Shown here: piece after piece, positions 48,787 to 60,146 of the stretch
Numbering within the stretch: the stretch's first letter is position 1
How the letters are laid out: each line of letters opens with the position of its first letter
Origin: Hyaloperonospora brassicae
Lineage: Eukaryota; Oomycota; Peronosporomycetes; Peronosporales; Peronosporaceae
Direction of reading: 5' to 3'
DNA length: 64,000 bases
NCBI GenBank assembly: GCA_947650285.1
Contig: CANTFL010001234.1
Coordinates: forward strand, 186,001-250,000
Made by a program: the position numbers and the translations under genes
Notes under the pieces: model-generated
What the model was told of the DNA's origin: nothing
Databases searched by the model: none
What the model saw: only the letters and a program-made list of their open reading frames with translations

Positions 48787-49606
48787 TGGTGGAAGCAGGT
48801 GGGTAGTTTGGTTCCGCTTGACCAACTCCCACTTCCCTCGGCACAGCCGGAGCATAGCGGGTGCGAAATCGCAATTGGCCTCTGGCCTTAAGCTTGGCAT
48901 AGTCATACCGAAGCTTTCGTTCGAGACGAACATCTGCCACATTGGCACTTGCTCTGAGAGCTAGCATGCTGCTGAGGTGACGTTTCCGGTGCACCCAGCG
49001 CACAAAAGTGTTGTCCTCCTCCTCCGGAGATTCGCCTGCGAATAAGAGGATGGGTATACCCCTCATCGGTGGCACCGGTGCACCCCGTGCTTGCGTGTCA
49101 AGTCGCAACTTGTATTGACTTAGAGTCGTCAAGTGGGGTTGCAGGTACCTCTCACGAAGTGCCTGTCGGCTCGCCACTTCATCAGAAGATGTCGGCTCAG
49201 CGCCAATGGCCCACGTTGCCAGGGAATGACCTGTCGTTTGGCGTATACGCTCTTCCACATTGAGTGGCGTGAACTGATAGCCACGACGACCCTCAAGGTC
49301 TGCAGCAAGCTGCATACGGCGCTGAGCGCTCTCCTCTTGTTGGACTACCAACTCTTGTTGCTCATCGAGCGGGTTGGTGATGATGTGTTCACCTGCATCT
49401 GTTGCATGATGCTGGGTTTCTAACGCGGCGGTCTCACTACGCTCGGCAAATGGGTTTGGTGCAGTATGAGGCGATGCCTCTTGCACTGGTGGGTTGGACA
49501 TTGTCCGTTCTTCACCACGGACATCGGTATCACTACCATAGTCCTCTTCCACATTAATGCCGAGGTAAGAAGAGAGAGTCGGGGACTCGTAAGGTGGCGA
49601 TGCCAT
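48305..49606 (-). CDS. Antisense ORF of the gypsy element, unknown protein
   Basis: An open frame of 434 codons from ATG 49606 ([16 protein letters not shown]; one base uncertainty in my count), on the strand opposite gag-pol. It begins just inside the 3' LTR and overlaps the last 480 bp of pol, including the chromodomain. The protein is acidic at the start ([11 protein letters not shown]), has a basic Arg-rich middle ([31 protein letters not shown]) and ends with a coiled-coil-like segment ([20 protein letters not shown]). I do not recognise the family. The 860 bp outside the overlap have no sense-strand reading, which argues that the frame is kept for its own product. The decayed second gypsy element in this window has an antisense gene in the same place. 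Confidence 0.65.
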   Translation of the reverse strand: MASPPYESPTLSSYLGINVEEDYGSDTDVRGEERTMSNPPVQEASPHTAPNPFAERSETAALETQHHATDAGEHIITNPLDEQQELVVQQEESAQRRMQLAADLEGRRGYQFTPLNVEERIRQTTGHSLATWAIGAEPTSSDEVASRQALRERYLQPHLTTLSQYKLRLDTQARGAPVPPMRGIPILLFAGESPEEEDNTFVRWVHRKRHLSSMLALRASANVADVRLERKLRYDYAKLKARGQLRFRTRYAPAVPREVGVGQAEPNYPPASTTIGGKRYRSKDDPCHDVQKHQRRMGNPAEGVPQIPTSSPTPGTLATSPDTGIDPDDDVVSGVVPHGIGGSLAHRAASEVVGIPKEEHEKVLLELSGLRETLGQTQSAFDAMRARVRALELGQARMEAQLDLLIRIQQPMAKPTYPAQAPPSSRGTDPDTA

Positions 49607-49700
49607 GGTGTTTCGTGTTTTGCAAACCGTGAGGTTAGAGTGCACACACACCGTCCTCTTCGAGGAAAAGTTCGATTGACGTTTTGTGGTAACGTCAGTC

Positions 49701-49713
49701 TGGTGGGGGAGGG
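49701..49713 (+). other. Polypurine tract
   Basis: TGGTGGGGGAGGG immediately precedes the 3' LTR; it would prime plus-strand DNA synthesis. Confidence 0.8.
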
Positions 49714-50240
49714 TGTAACGGGGTTACACGTCGGCTGGTAGCCGACGATAGGTGTGGTGCACACACGAGAGGGGGGTACCCTATAAGGTAATATTAGAAC
49801 ACAGTGAGCGTATCAATTGTTGAAGACTGGTGTCTGTCATCAATTGATTGCAAGATCTTTTAAGAGGTTATTTAGGGCAGGTTAAATACGTTGTTCTAAG
49901 GTGTTCTTTTAGGTTAAATGAAGAAATAAAATTCAGTTCCCATTTTGATCAACAAAAGACACGTGCCTCTCTGAGGCGTCTTGCGATCGTAAGGAAGTAG
50001 CAACGCCTTGTTAAGGCAGCTACTCCTTGTGCACTTAGTGCGTTCGATTCTTTGAATCGTTTGGTCCCCCTGGAACAGGGACCGTAAGCTCTTTGAGCTG
50101 TTGACTCTCTGAGTCGGGTTCTCTGAACCACCTTTAAGCTCTCTGAGCTGTTGACTCTCTGAGTCGGGTTCTTTGAACCAAAGTTGCTCATTGAGCGTAA
50201 AGTCTTCCTCTGACTTAAGGAGCTGTGTAGCTCCGCTACA
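49714..50240 (+). repeat. 3' LTR
   Basis: Same 527 bp as the 5' LTR with no difference noticed, followed by the TGAAC duplication. Confidence 0.95.
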
Positions 50241-50734
50241 TGAACCGGCAATGATCCAAAGATAGCCGAAGCAAACATCAGCCGCTCGTCGATGGTGCCA
50301 TTCGCATCATCATGTTTTATGGAATCGTAGTTCTCGTAGTTGCTCGGGCTAGCGTATTCTTGCTGCGGTTGGATGTTGGGAAGAATAAGGATGGTACGGT
50401 CCCTGGCAACCAATTGCGGCAATAGGTGGATGCGTATCATAGTTACCTTGTACCGGTAGATCCCTTATCATATTGGTTATACGGATTGGGCAGGCCAGTG
50501 CCCACAGGTATGTCAGCTCCAGTTGAACCAGATGCGAGGTTGTCGGGTGTGGGTATACCCATAGGGCCCCACACGTTCTTAACAACTCCGCGCTTTCCAT
50601 CATCGAAGCCCGTAATAGGGTCTGGGCCATTAGACCGCCGAGCCTTGGCGTGCCGCCCTGACCACTGATGTTACCCCAATCGTTCACCCCGAACGATCCT
50701 TGCTGGTCCACAAGGCTGAGATTGGTCGGACACG

Positions 50735-51058
50735 GAATTTAAGGCTTCTTCAGCTGCTTACATGACGATTCAAAAGAGGCACGGTACGAGCTGGTAGCTT
50801 TATGAATTGTTAGCATTGGGCACGAAAGGGCCAATCGAATGTATATCAACTTATTTGCTGCCGCGCTTGCTGTCAATGCCTGTTTCACTTACTATCCCTC
50901 TTGCTCTCCCTAGCAATCAAGCAGTTTCTTGTCCCATGTTGCAGTTTAGTATAATGTGGTTGACACTATTCAGCGTGTTTTTTATTCTGGAGTTGAGGAT
51001 AGTATTGGTTTTGTGACTTTTGTGCATTTGTGGTACTGGTTTTGAGATTTACTCTACA
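50735..51058 (-). repeat. Right terminal inverted repeat
   Basis: Inverted partner of 41638-41990. An LTR origin is unlikely because the copies face each other. Confidence 0.65.
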
Positions 51059-51580
51059 AAAAATGTGAAAAAGTGGCTGACCCACGTCGTGTCAGGCACC
51101 TGTTAGGTGTACGTATACCAGCTCTTCTGGATAAAAAAGGCAAAAAGCGCACACAAACAACGAGAAAGCAGATATAAATCACAAAATAGAGAGTGTAAAT
51201 ACTGCACATCACGTGACAGCGAATATATGAGACACCACAAGATTAACAAGTTGCAAAAACGCATCAAAAGGTCGAACCAAATACAATGCACCACACCATT
51301 GATAAATGTAATGAAATATTGGAAAAGGCATCACGAACAGAAAAATTATAAAATGCGCACCACTAATGCATACTATACGATCGAATTTTCAGATGCGACA
51401 GATCACATGAAAATTATCATCGGCATTCGCGATGGCATTGCATGAGAGACAACTAACTACCACAGAGTAAAAAACAATGAGACTCGATGCAATGTTCAGT
51501 ATCATAACTACTCTATTCATCATGCAGCTCAATGTCGCGAGCAAACCTGTACGTCCTTTCACTGACTGCTTTTAACGCTC
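51059..51580. other. Intergenic region downstream of phosphatidylserine synthase
   Basis: A Lys/Arg-rich frame of 112 codons (51107-51445, plus) has no recognisable motif and lies in AT-rich sequence. I do not call it a gene. Confidence 0.35.
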
Positions 51581-52888
51581 TCACTGCATCTTCTTCTCGT
51601 CATCAAGCGGCTTGTTGAAGAATGCAAAGTAAATGGTGGAACCAACAACGACAACAGCAAAGATGGCTGCCCAGATGAGCTTGACGTAGAGTGGAAAAGG
51701 CTCTGTGAACATTCCTTGACCGTGTTTGTAAATCACCAGCACCTCCGTGAAGACAACGGCTACGCCAAGCCAAGCACGCGGGCCTAGCTTCTTGACCGGC
51801 ATTTTCTTCCCATCATAGTTCATGGTAAACGAGCTGAAGATGTAGTACTCGGCCACGGCGTAGCTTCCTGCTGCGTACCAGACCGCCAGGCGGTAAATGT
51901 TGACATTGCTGCTCGCAGGCACCCAGAGCACTGTCTTGAGAAAAAACGAGTTGAGCATCATGACGGACAAAATCGCGACCATCAACATCACGCGCCAAAA
52001 GCGTTCAGCCGAGCGAAAGATCTTCCAGTCGTACGCCATCCAGTACGCTGGCGTAAACTGAGCCAGCGCGCGCTTGGCTTTGCCCGTCAAGTTGGGTATT
52101 TTCCGGATCCCTACCCAGTTGAACCGCCGCATTTCAAAATAGTGGCACACTTTCATGCCCAAGTAAATGCCTGCGGCATTGCACAGGAGAATGTCGAGGA
52201 ACACGTGGTCCCACCAGCACTCGTTAAAGTTTGCGAGCCAGTGGCTAAACGTGATCTCGTAGAGCTCAAACATGACGCTCAGGATCCACGAGATGAGTTT
52301 GCTGCGCACCATAATCGCGCCGACGATCCACCCGACAAAGTGCATGACGACGAACCGGTCATAGAGCGTCGCGCGGACGTTCGCGAGCGACGAGTGCGGA
52401 TCGTCGGGCGTGTAGAGGCGGCAGTCGGTCGCGTACGACGTCTCGGGCAACTGGACGCCCAGTGCCGCGTCCAGCACTTTCATAAACTGCCGCGCGTCGT
52501 TTGTCTGGAGGAACAAGAGCACAATGAGGAGCATCTCGTAGAGGATAAAGAGCCCCGTGACGAGGCGCCAGACGAGGGGGTGGGGGCGCCCCCAGTGGCC
52601 GTCGGGGAGCTGCAGACTGCAGTACGTGAGGAAGAAGACGCTCGCGTACTTCATGCCGCGCTTCACGTCCGTCAGCACGCGCTCCATGGGGTCGTCGTCG
52701 TGCGCCGCGATGGGCTCGTGGAACGCGGCGTACACGAGCCACAGCATGAGCAGCAGCCCTGCGGTGAGCGTGTGGGGACTGCTGATCCACATGTGCTCGT
52801 TGCCGTCGTCGACGTGGACTGTCTCGTCGACGCTCCACTTGCGGTGCGCATAGTTCGAGGGGCGCGCGGGACGGCTGGCGCGGGTCAT
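51581..52888 (-). CDS. Phosphatidylserine synthase (base-exchange type, PSS1/PSS2 family)
   Basis: A single-exon, multi-pass membrane protein of 435 residues. The family makes phosphatidylserine by swapping the head group of phosphatidylcholine or phosphatidylethanolamine for serine at the ER/mitochondria-associated membrane. Characteristic stretches are KRGMKYASVFFLTYCSLQLPDG, HPLVWRLVTGLFILYEM, LYDRFVVMHFVGWIVGA, the central SVMFELYEITFSHWLANFNECWWDHVFLDILLCNAAGIYLGM with conserved Glu, His, Asn and Cys, and MRRFNWVGI. Eight or more hydrophobic helices are visible. ATG 52888 (MTRASRPARPSNYAHRKW) is preferred; an in-frame codon 46 residues upstream would add a Ser/Pro-rich leader of no known role. 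Confidence 0.92.
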   Translation of the reverse strand: MTRASRPARPSNYAHRKWSVDETVHVDDGNEHMWISSPHTLTAGLLLMLWLVYAAFHEPIAAHDDDPMERVLTDVKRGMKYASVFFLTYCSLQLPDGHWGRPHPLVWRLVTGLFILYEMLLIVLLFLQTNDARQFMKVLDAALGVQLPETSYATDCRLYTPDDPHSSLANVRATLYDRFVVMHFVGWIVGAIMVRSKLISWILSVMFELYEITFSHWLANFNECWWDHVFLDILLCNAAGIYLGMKVCHYFEMRRFNWVGIRKIPNLTGKAKRALAQFTPAYWMAYDWKIFRSAERFWRVMLMVAILSVMMLNSFFLKTVLWVPASSNVNIYRLAVWYAAGSYAVAEYYIFSSFTMNYDGKKMPVKKLGPRAWLGVAVVFTEVLVIYKHGQGMFTEPFPLYVKLIWAAIFAVVVVGSTIYFAFFNKPLDDEKKMQ

Positions 52889-55800
52889 GCGCGGGACGGG
52901 CGAAGCCAATGGCTGCGAGTGGCTTTGGTTCAGAGGAGGAGAACGACGGCGGCCGACGAGCTCAGTGGGTATGGAAATGAAACAGGAGCGACCGGGAGAG
53001 CTGTTCTGCTTTTTTTGCAACAACATTTTTTGCCCGTCCTACTGCACTTTGGGAGCTCGACAGCTTAGCACAAATTCTAAATAAGGATTGAAGTGTGTCG
53101 TAATTCTTTTGGTAATTTATCATTGACGACCACAGCATGTCCAGATTGTGGAGAAAGCTTTTTCTCAAACAGAAGAACAGTTTGGCAATGACAGCGATCT
53201 CCTCCACTTTAAGTGCGTGGTGCTTGGCGAAGGGATAAATAATTCGAAGTTTTCGTATATCGTAGACATCGAATGATCATCATTTTGCATAGCCATCTGT
53301 TCGGATGATTTATGCCGAAGCCAACGCCACCATCAATTTGCAGGATTCAATCAATGGCGAGCTCGTTCGTGCAAGGATAAATATATTGGGCATGATGCTA
53401 AGCTCTGATCGGGCTCATTAGGCGAGGTAAAAAGATGGCGCTGCAAGCGATAGCTGGACAAAAAATAGAGGACACAAGAAGTGCACGACATGGGCAAGTC
53501 ATTCTAGATGGATGATCTGCCATCGCAATCAAAGCGGGAAGTTATAATGCGAGAATGCACGCGCGATTGACGTACGTCAATCACGTGCCAACATCTGAGA
53601 CACGTATGGAGGATTGTTATCGGTTTCCGTGGTAGCATTCATTTCGCACAACGCTTAGTAAATCACAAGAATATGACAAGACATAGCGCTTTTGTTTTTT
53701 AGTTCCGTCACTACTCTTTAGTACAACGCTGGATAATTGACGAAATTATAACAGGCATCGCGCCTATAATGGATACGCTTCACGTAGTTAACACTGTTTT
53801 ACTCGAGTAGTTTGTGTCATTTAGTACATAAACATTGTGGTAGGACCACCGTTTTGATGCCGACAACAACGACTATGATATGTGTGCCATTAAACCTTCC
53901 GCAAAATTGTGAAAGACAATTTCACCTTTAATCGTATAACATTTACGCGGCCAAAGCTCGAATCGATAGTATAGTCATCACCGTTTATATAAACGCATAC
54001 CCTTTTTATTGCGCCCAATTTTTTTATCCTGCTACATGTTTACACCCCGTTTGTTATTGACTGAAATCGGCGGTAGTGTTTGCCAAGGTATACCTCGCAG
54101 TTACAAGACATGGTTCTTATCGAATAATGTCATTGGTCTACAAAGAGTTGAATCAAAATGGTAGCTTAGTTTTCAACCTCAGATTTGTTAAGCGTGCCTA
54201 TCGCGATATATAATTTAGCTGATGAGAGAGTTTCTCAATACATGATGAAAGTTGGAGATGCATCAAACACATTTGCGCTTGCGTCCGATAGAATCAGGAT
54301 GCTGGAGGCAAAGTAGTTTTCAACGAGCTCGGGACCAAGAATTAGATCTGTATTCTCGTGCTGCAGGTTTTCAGCTTGACGGAGTTGTATAGCTCCTCTT
54401 TTACCTACGACCTCGTTTGGACCTATCAATCTGGATTAAGCGATGTTCACTTCATCTTAATCTGCGCTAGTTTAAGGCATTATCAGGTTATTGCAACCTT
54501 GATCCTCTGTAGGAGCATAAATAACGTAGATGGCACTCTACGAGAAATCTTGGCAAAATCTTTGGCAAGGCAGATAGATAGGACATGATTGCGAATCTAT
54601 AGAATAAGTGTTTGACGCTTCGCAGCATATGCTTAATATTGCATTACTTATGCACACGCGAAAGCGATTTGTCAGACGGGTAAATCGTCATATAAATTTA
54701 AAGCCACGTTGGGTTAATTTGCACATTTCTCTTGGTATTCTTATCAAATTTTGCCTAGTTATGCAAAATGTAGGGAATATTATCGATAAAGGTACTGTAT
54801 GGTATTACTCGTACGTATGGATAATCTCGGCTTCTTACATGCACATATTATTCATAAATAGCTGATAGACGCGCGCAATGGGTGGTAAGCTGGCAGCCAT
54901 ATTCGGGACGAGTAGTTAATGTTGTTGGGACAAAATCAATAGGATTTTATGGTATTCTTAACCATTTGTATACAGTTTTACATTTTCCTATATTAAAGCT
55001 TCAATGTTCATAGTATACCAGCCTCCAACTGCTCGTAAAGTTTCATTGAGATTACGAGGTACCTGCATACACTGTATTAAGTGTAAGTAAGTTTCGTGCG
55101 TTTGGAAAAGCGTTTGATGCCCCCTTACACCTGGAAGTAACTTGTAGGCCGCTCAGTGACTACGAAAAACCATCCATTAAATGTGCACATTTCATATAAT
55201 GAAGATGGAATCTTCGCGTCACGCGTGAAGGATTAGGCTGTTCAAGCGACACTTAATCGAGTACGGTCAAATTAGTGAGCTCTACCGTCGTCGGACCTGC
55301 CATCAGCGCCAGGTTCTCCGTTCTGATAGGAGACGAGCAACATGTCAATATCGTCAAGCTTGTCCGGTACGACTTTGACTTGTCGCGTTAGAAATCAATC
55401 TTTCTGCATCGTTCAGGTGAAATATTGACATATCTCTTATAAAGAACAAGGTGTACATCAAAATCAAGCTGTCCGAATATCAGAAATATGATGCTGCTGT
55501 TACCAGATCGACGGTCAGTGCGTCGACCCAAAATCTTAGATATCGACATCGATAAGTACAAGAGAGTCGAGGATGACTCCCTGTTAAGATAATTGTTGAA
55601 ATAGACGACGCAATAAGAGATCTTCGTATCACCGACGTAGACATAACGGTTACTTTTGCTGATTTAAGCTTGACTAGACGCACCAGACATTGGGCCATAT
55701 AGATCAAAATTCACGACCATATGCATTTAAGGAGTTAAAAGTCATATAGAGGCTAGGCTTAATAAGACTCTTAAGACGCCTAGTGCTGAACTAAGGGATA

Positions 55801-58800
55801 GACCCCGATCCCCCGAATTGATCCTAGAACGTTAGCGCGATCACTTGATGGCATGTGGCAATATAGGCAAAAAATGCGCAAGTTTCTTGGCTTGATTCGT
55901 ACTGGAACAAGGACTCGCGCAACTAAGCCAATATAATGTACACCTCTCTCGTTAGATTATCACGAACAAGAATTGAGCGTTAAGTCCTGAGTGTCAGCAA
56001 TCTATCGAAGGTACCACGAAAAGCACTATAAATGCCGTTGTTGACTATTCACGTATAACACATACCGTCCCATGTGTGGTATGACGCCTTCAGTAGTCTG
56101 TGCAGGTATGCAATACGACACGATGGTGCATAGCGCGTCGTCTATATCACTCGCATCAGAAAAGTGAGTGCAATCATTTGGTGCATGTCAAAATTAATTT
56201 CTAGACATGAAGTACGCACTAATTAAGTTTGTTCGCCCATCATCTCCGAAATAAATCTTTCTCGTTGATTCTATAATTATTTTCAAGGACGGCCATTAAT
56301 ATCTTACACCGATCGCAAAGAATAGCGAGGAAGCAGTCGTCATTCGCGAAGTATACATTTACGCATATATAAAGCATAAAACTTGACGTCGCTAACGCGC
56401 TTTGGCGTCATTTAGCTTGAGATTTGGCGACGCAGTTCAACAATGAGTATAAATGTTATATCGATAAAAAGTAGCGTTTTTCACTGAGCCTAATGAATGA
56501 CGTGAAAAAGGCGCAGGTTCATTCGTGCATGCAAAATATGTCAACCGTTTATGACAAGTCCCTCACTCAATGCTTCATTGCAGCCTCTACCGGTGTCTCG
56601 GAATGTCGGAAGTCTAATTCCATACATTTTGTCATTAGGTCTTGCGAAGAATATCGTAAATACCTTCGTATTCTTGCTGCTCCAAAATTAAGTACAGCGT
56701 TGTGCTTTGATCCCTGATATCTAATCAAATTGCCTTGCAACTCTATTCCCTTTGAACTTTGTACGGTAGCGGCTCACAGTTTACAGCATAGGTTTGGGAA
56801 CCCGTGCTCCGACTTACAGGAGCACGGTTAAATGTCGTGTTATATAATCCAAAAAATAGATGGCACAAAATACTGCAAAAACTGATCGTATAAAGAAACT
56901 TCAAGGATACTTTCCCTCTATAGCTGTCAAGGCGTGTACTTGATGATGGCGGGTCTCGTCATCAACAACACGGTTTATGCGTGGCCGCCGCATCCACCTT
57001 CCATTGTAAATTGCCTAATACGTCGTCTGCGCACCCCCACCTAACAAGAGTCAAAATCAAATATACGGGGGATGAATCGCTTAATAAAAACAACCTAATT
57101 TCTACTCATCATGCGCCGACGACAACGTCGACGCTGCAGACACTGATGCCGATTTAATTGGCATCGAATAGGAAAAAATTGTCAATAGCAACGAAGCTAT
57201 CACTAATGAGATGACGATAAAGATGTTGGAATAGTAAGCTCTGCCAAGATTACACCATGGAGGACGATGGAGCCCTCAGTTATATCATGAACAAACTTTC
57301 GACATTGAGCGCATAGGGCACACTGACAAAAGTTGAGGTAGTAAGAATGGTTTATTTTGCTGGCACATGAAAAAGTATCACGTATCTCTTAGGATTATAT
57401 TGCATATAAGGTGGATTTTCAAAAACGACACCCTGGATAACTTGGACTAGAAGACAATATATGCTCTACGAAGAAAATGACTTTTGCCTTTATGTAAATC
57501 CTTGATAGATACGCAGAGATTGATTTGGGCAGTGGATAAAAAACCGCTCATTTAAATCTTCCTCTCATGTGTGCTAAGTGTTCCAGGGTAAAAGAATTTA
57601 AGATAAAACCGCCACTCACGATGCAAAAAACAATCCTTCGTTAATTCAAGTCATCTTATCCTACGTTTTACGTGGGGCGTCTTATCTCGTTATGTCGTTA
57701 CGACCTCTCATTTGACGGTAGATAGTTGAACACGCTTAGTATTTACCCGATTTCTTTCTATCACTTTCCAGGAGGTCAATTCAGTCAGGTACATCAAGAT
57801 ATGAATGCAATCGAGTTCGCATAATTATTGACCAGCCGTCATCATCTTGCCTTCAACGAGATGAATACGCCGTTCATTCTCATTTACAATAAAGCATGCT
57901 ACGACCGATCCTATTCGCAATCGGTACGATGTATATCACAGCATCAATTAGAGCCAGACGCCTGTCCTTATCATGTACAAAATCGTGCGTATCTCAAGAT
58001 CTACGAGACTCAGTTTATTAAATGGAAATTGATTCGACTGCGAAGCCGAAACAGGTCTAACTCCCAAAACCTCATCTTGTCTGCGGATGCGCGAGGTGGT
58101 TAATGCTGCGAGTCGAGCTTAATTTAGAAATTTGTATGTTGGACGGCTTTATTATTTCAATAGCTTGGGTATTTTCCTTCGTTAGTAGGAGGGGCCCTGA
58201 CTTCCGACTTATGATTGACGTTCTCGGCCTCATTTCACAGTACGAAGACTGTCGCCTGAAAAGGTAGAATAGCCATGGAAACAAAAAGTTTAAGCACATG
58301 TAAGTTGCTCGCACAATCGAAAATTGCATCGTGCATAGTAGAAGAGATGCGCGCCCTTTAGTATAGAGACTCGAGACGAATAGCCCCCTCGGGGACCGAT
58401 TAGAGCTACCAGCACAACTTCGCAGTGGGTCGCTTATAAGATATATAGCCAGTATGCCTCTCGAGTAACTTGGCACTTGGTGCCACGCACTGACAACAGT
58501 GCGTAGCGATCTCTCACTGACAGCAGTGAATACTAATGCCCTTCTTAACTAGCACACACTGTACGCGCTAAGAGGATAGAATTAGTGCCATACTACCATA
58601 GTGTAGTGATAAAATAAATGTATTAACATTATTTATATTTGTAATGCGTCTTGCCTTGATTAGTCCTAACCAGCGATGTTAATTGACCAGTCGCATAACA
58701 TAAGTGACCGTCACGGTCACTTGACGGGTCACTTGACCAGTCAATTGACCATAAGTGACCACGGCATATTTTAATCACAATTCCGTTAGGGATGGGGCTT

Positions 58801-59362
58801 AATACATTCTAAAATCTCGTTATGGTCAACAAAAGGTGTTGGACGCTATAGGCCTGGCTACTGTATCTCCGACAGCGGCTTTGAGACCTGCAGACGTTTG
58901 GATCATGGGTGCGACTATGTAGGACGGAGATTGATGTAAGTTTAACGCCTTTTATGATTTGTTGTGATTATGCGTCTTCATTATATAGGAGATACAAGAT
59001 ATATTGAGGTTACTATCGATTTAGTGGTCAAGACGAACGCTGCAGACGTATCAAAGGCTACTTAATTCGCAAGTTGAAACTGTAAGTGCTGAAAGATGAA
59101 GTGTATACGGTCAGAAGAGATGCGACGTAAAACATGAGTCTCTTGTGGTTCTATCATCTTGTGTAGGTACGCGTGAGTATCCAGTGGCTATGCACATGAT
59201 ATGTCCCATAAGCAGGATCACCTGAGAATATTTTGCATCAAGATCAGGAGAGAGCAACTGCCGTTGGGTGATACAGAAATGACAAGTAACGAGCTCATGC
59301 TGTTGGACGCTAAGTGAACGATGTGTGCACTGTGATATAATCAATGATTTTTAAGGTTCAAG
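52889..59362. other. AT-rich gene desert
   Basis: More than 6 kb without a recognisable gene. Frames at 54608-54865, 56493-56717 and 57828-58103 (plus) are short and AT-driven. The right end (58680-59362) has GTGACC/GGTCAC repeats and may be outer sequence of the hAT-like element. Confidence 0.45.
58683..58760. repeat. GTGACC/TTGACC repeat cluster with a perfect palindrome
   Basis: TTGACC and AGTGACC units occur many times on both strands. 58702-58722 is a perfect 10-bp-arm palindrome (AAGTGACCGT C ACGGTCACTT). This resembles subterminal repeats of DNA transposons. Confidence 0.65.
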
Positions 59363-59663
59363 TTATGATGCATCGCAACAGGCTGTTTCGTACTGATATT
59401 GGCTGATGTATAACAACACAGTTTCTACAGGATCCTTTTTGATGTTTGTCCAGCCGTCGCAAGTTATTATGAATGATCCTGCAGGGCTTCTATTCAGGTA
59501 ATGATCCACATTCTGCTTTACCCTTGCACATTCATCATCCAAGAAGCGATTAGAGATAACATATCGAGATGGCATCTGTAACGGGGCACTGTTGACTACG
59601 TACTGGTTGACCAGTACGGAGTATACTTCCACTGACGACAGTGGCCGACAGTGCCCTGCTAGG
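59363..59663 (-). mobile_element. hAT-like transposase fragment
   Basis: The frame contains MPSRYVISNRFLDDECARVK followed by SFIITCDGWTNIKKDPVETV, the DUF659/hAT pattern (PSR..., then DGWTN with the catalytic-site Asp). Only about 90 codons survive. Sequence to the left (59111-59344) may be more of it in other frames. The retrotransposon LTR joins at about 59664, suggesting that the gypsy element inserted next to or into it. Confidence 0.6.
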
Positions 59664-60018
59664 TGTTTAAGGAACACAGAGGAAGGAAAGGATACTAAGT
59701 AGTCAGGCTAGTCTCTGGTAAAAGTAAAACTGTATTGGTATAATTAAGTCCTATAACTCCTTGAATCTCTGTTGTCCTGACTTAATTATACCAATCTAAC
59801 TATATGTATGATGAAGTCTACTCACCACCCATTGCGCGCGTCTAGCAGCGATTGGTGGGTTGATATCATCACGGTATCAACCAATGAGTAGACCCTTCGG
59901 TCATCTTAACAATATCACCATGTCTGTGATATTGTTAAAATAATATTCGACGTAATATTCTTTTTTGTCAAAATATTTTAATGACAATTACATGTAACGG
60001 GCTACCCCGTTACATCAC
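59664..60018 (-). repeat. 3' LTR of the second gypsy element
   Basis: Starts TGTAACGGGGTAGCCCG on the minus strand. It contains perfect hairpins at 59734-59795 (17-bp arms), 59906-59938 (13-bp arms, 7-nt loop) and 59994-60015. The inner boundary is clear; the outer end at about 59664 is a guess from the CA terminus. Confidence 0.55.
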
Positions 60019-60146
60019 CCCTACCTTATCTGATAGTCACCGTGTGACTATCGAAAACTTGGTGGCCACCCGTTGGAAACCAGTGGGACAGGGAGCACTT
60101 GTTTGGTCAGACCCATTCACTCCTGACCCTGCCTCGCATAGTTAAC

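Larger units (their letters stand above)
42426..50240 (+). mobile_element. Young Ty3/gypsy chromovirus retrotransposon
   Basis: Two 527-bp LTRs (42426-42952, 49714-50240) begin TGTAACGGGG and end GCTACA, and I saw no difference between them. The element is flanked by a 5-bp target-site duplication TGAAC (42421-42425 and 50241-50245). Internal order is PBS, gag, -1 frameshift signal, pol (protease, RT, RNase H, integrase, chromodomain), antisense ORF, polypurine tract. Identical LTRs indicate a very recent insertion. Pol is intact in 1560 codons; gag has one frame break. Confidence 0.95.
41638..51058. mobile_element. Element with long inverted repeats, split by a gypsy retrotransposon
   Basis: Sequence from 41638 to about 41990 reappears inverted from 51058 down to about 50735: GAGTAAATCTCAAA.CCAGTACCACAAATG at the outer side, GCAACATGG.A.AAGAAACTG..TGATTGC in the middle and TTGGCCCTTT.G.GCCC.ATG further in. 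Without the retrotransposon this is an element of roughly 1.6 kb with TIRs of about 350 bp. Its interior (42000-42425 and 50241-50730) has minus-strand frames rich in Gly and Pro, joined across the insertion in frame (..LPVH + LPQC..). No transposase is visible, so it is probably non-autonomous. The exact outer ends and any target-site duplication are not clear. Confidence 0.65.

Noticed and set aside
41638..51058. Outer repeats as LTRs of a larger retrotransposon
   Set aside because: The two copies face each other, whereas LTRs must be in the same orientation.
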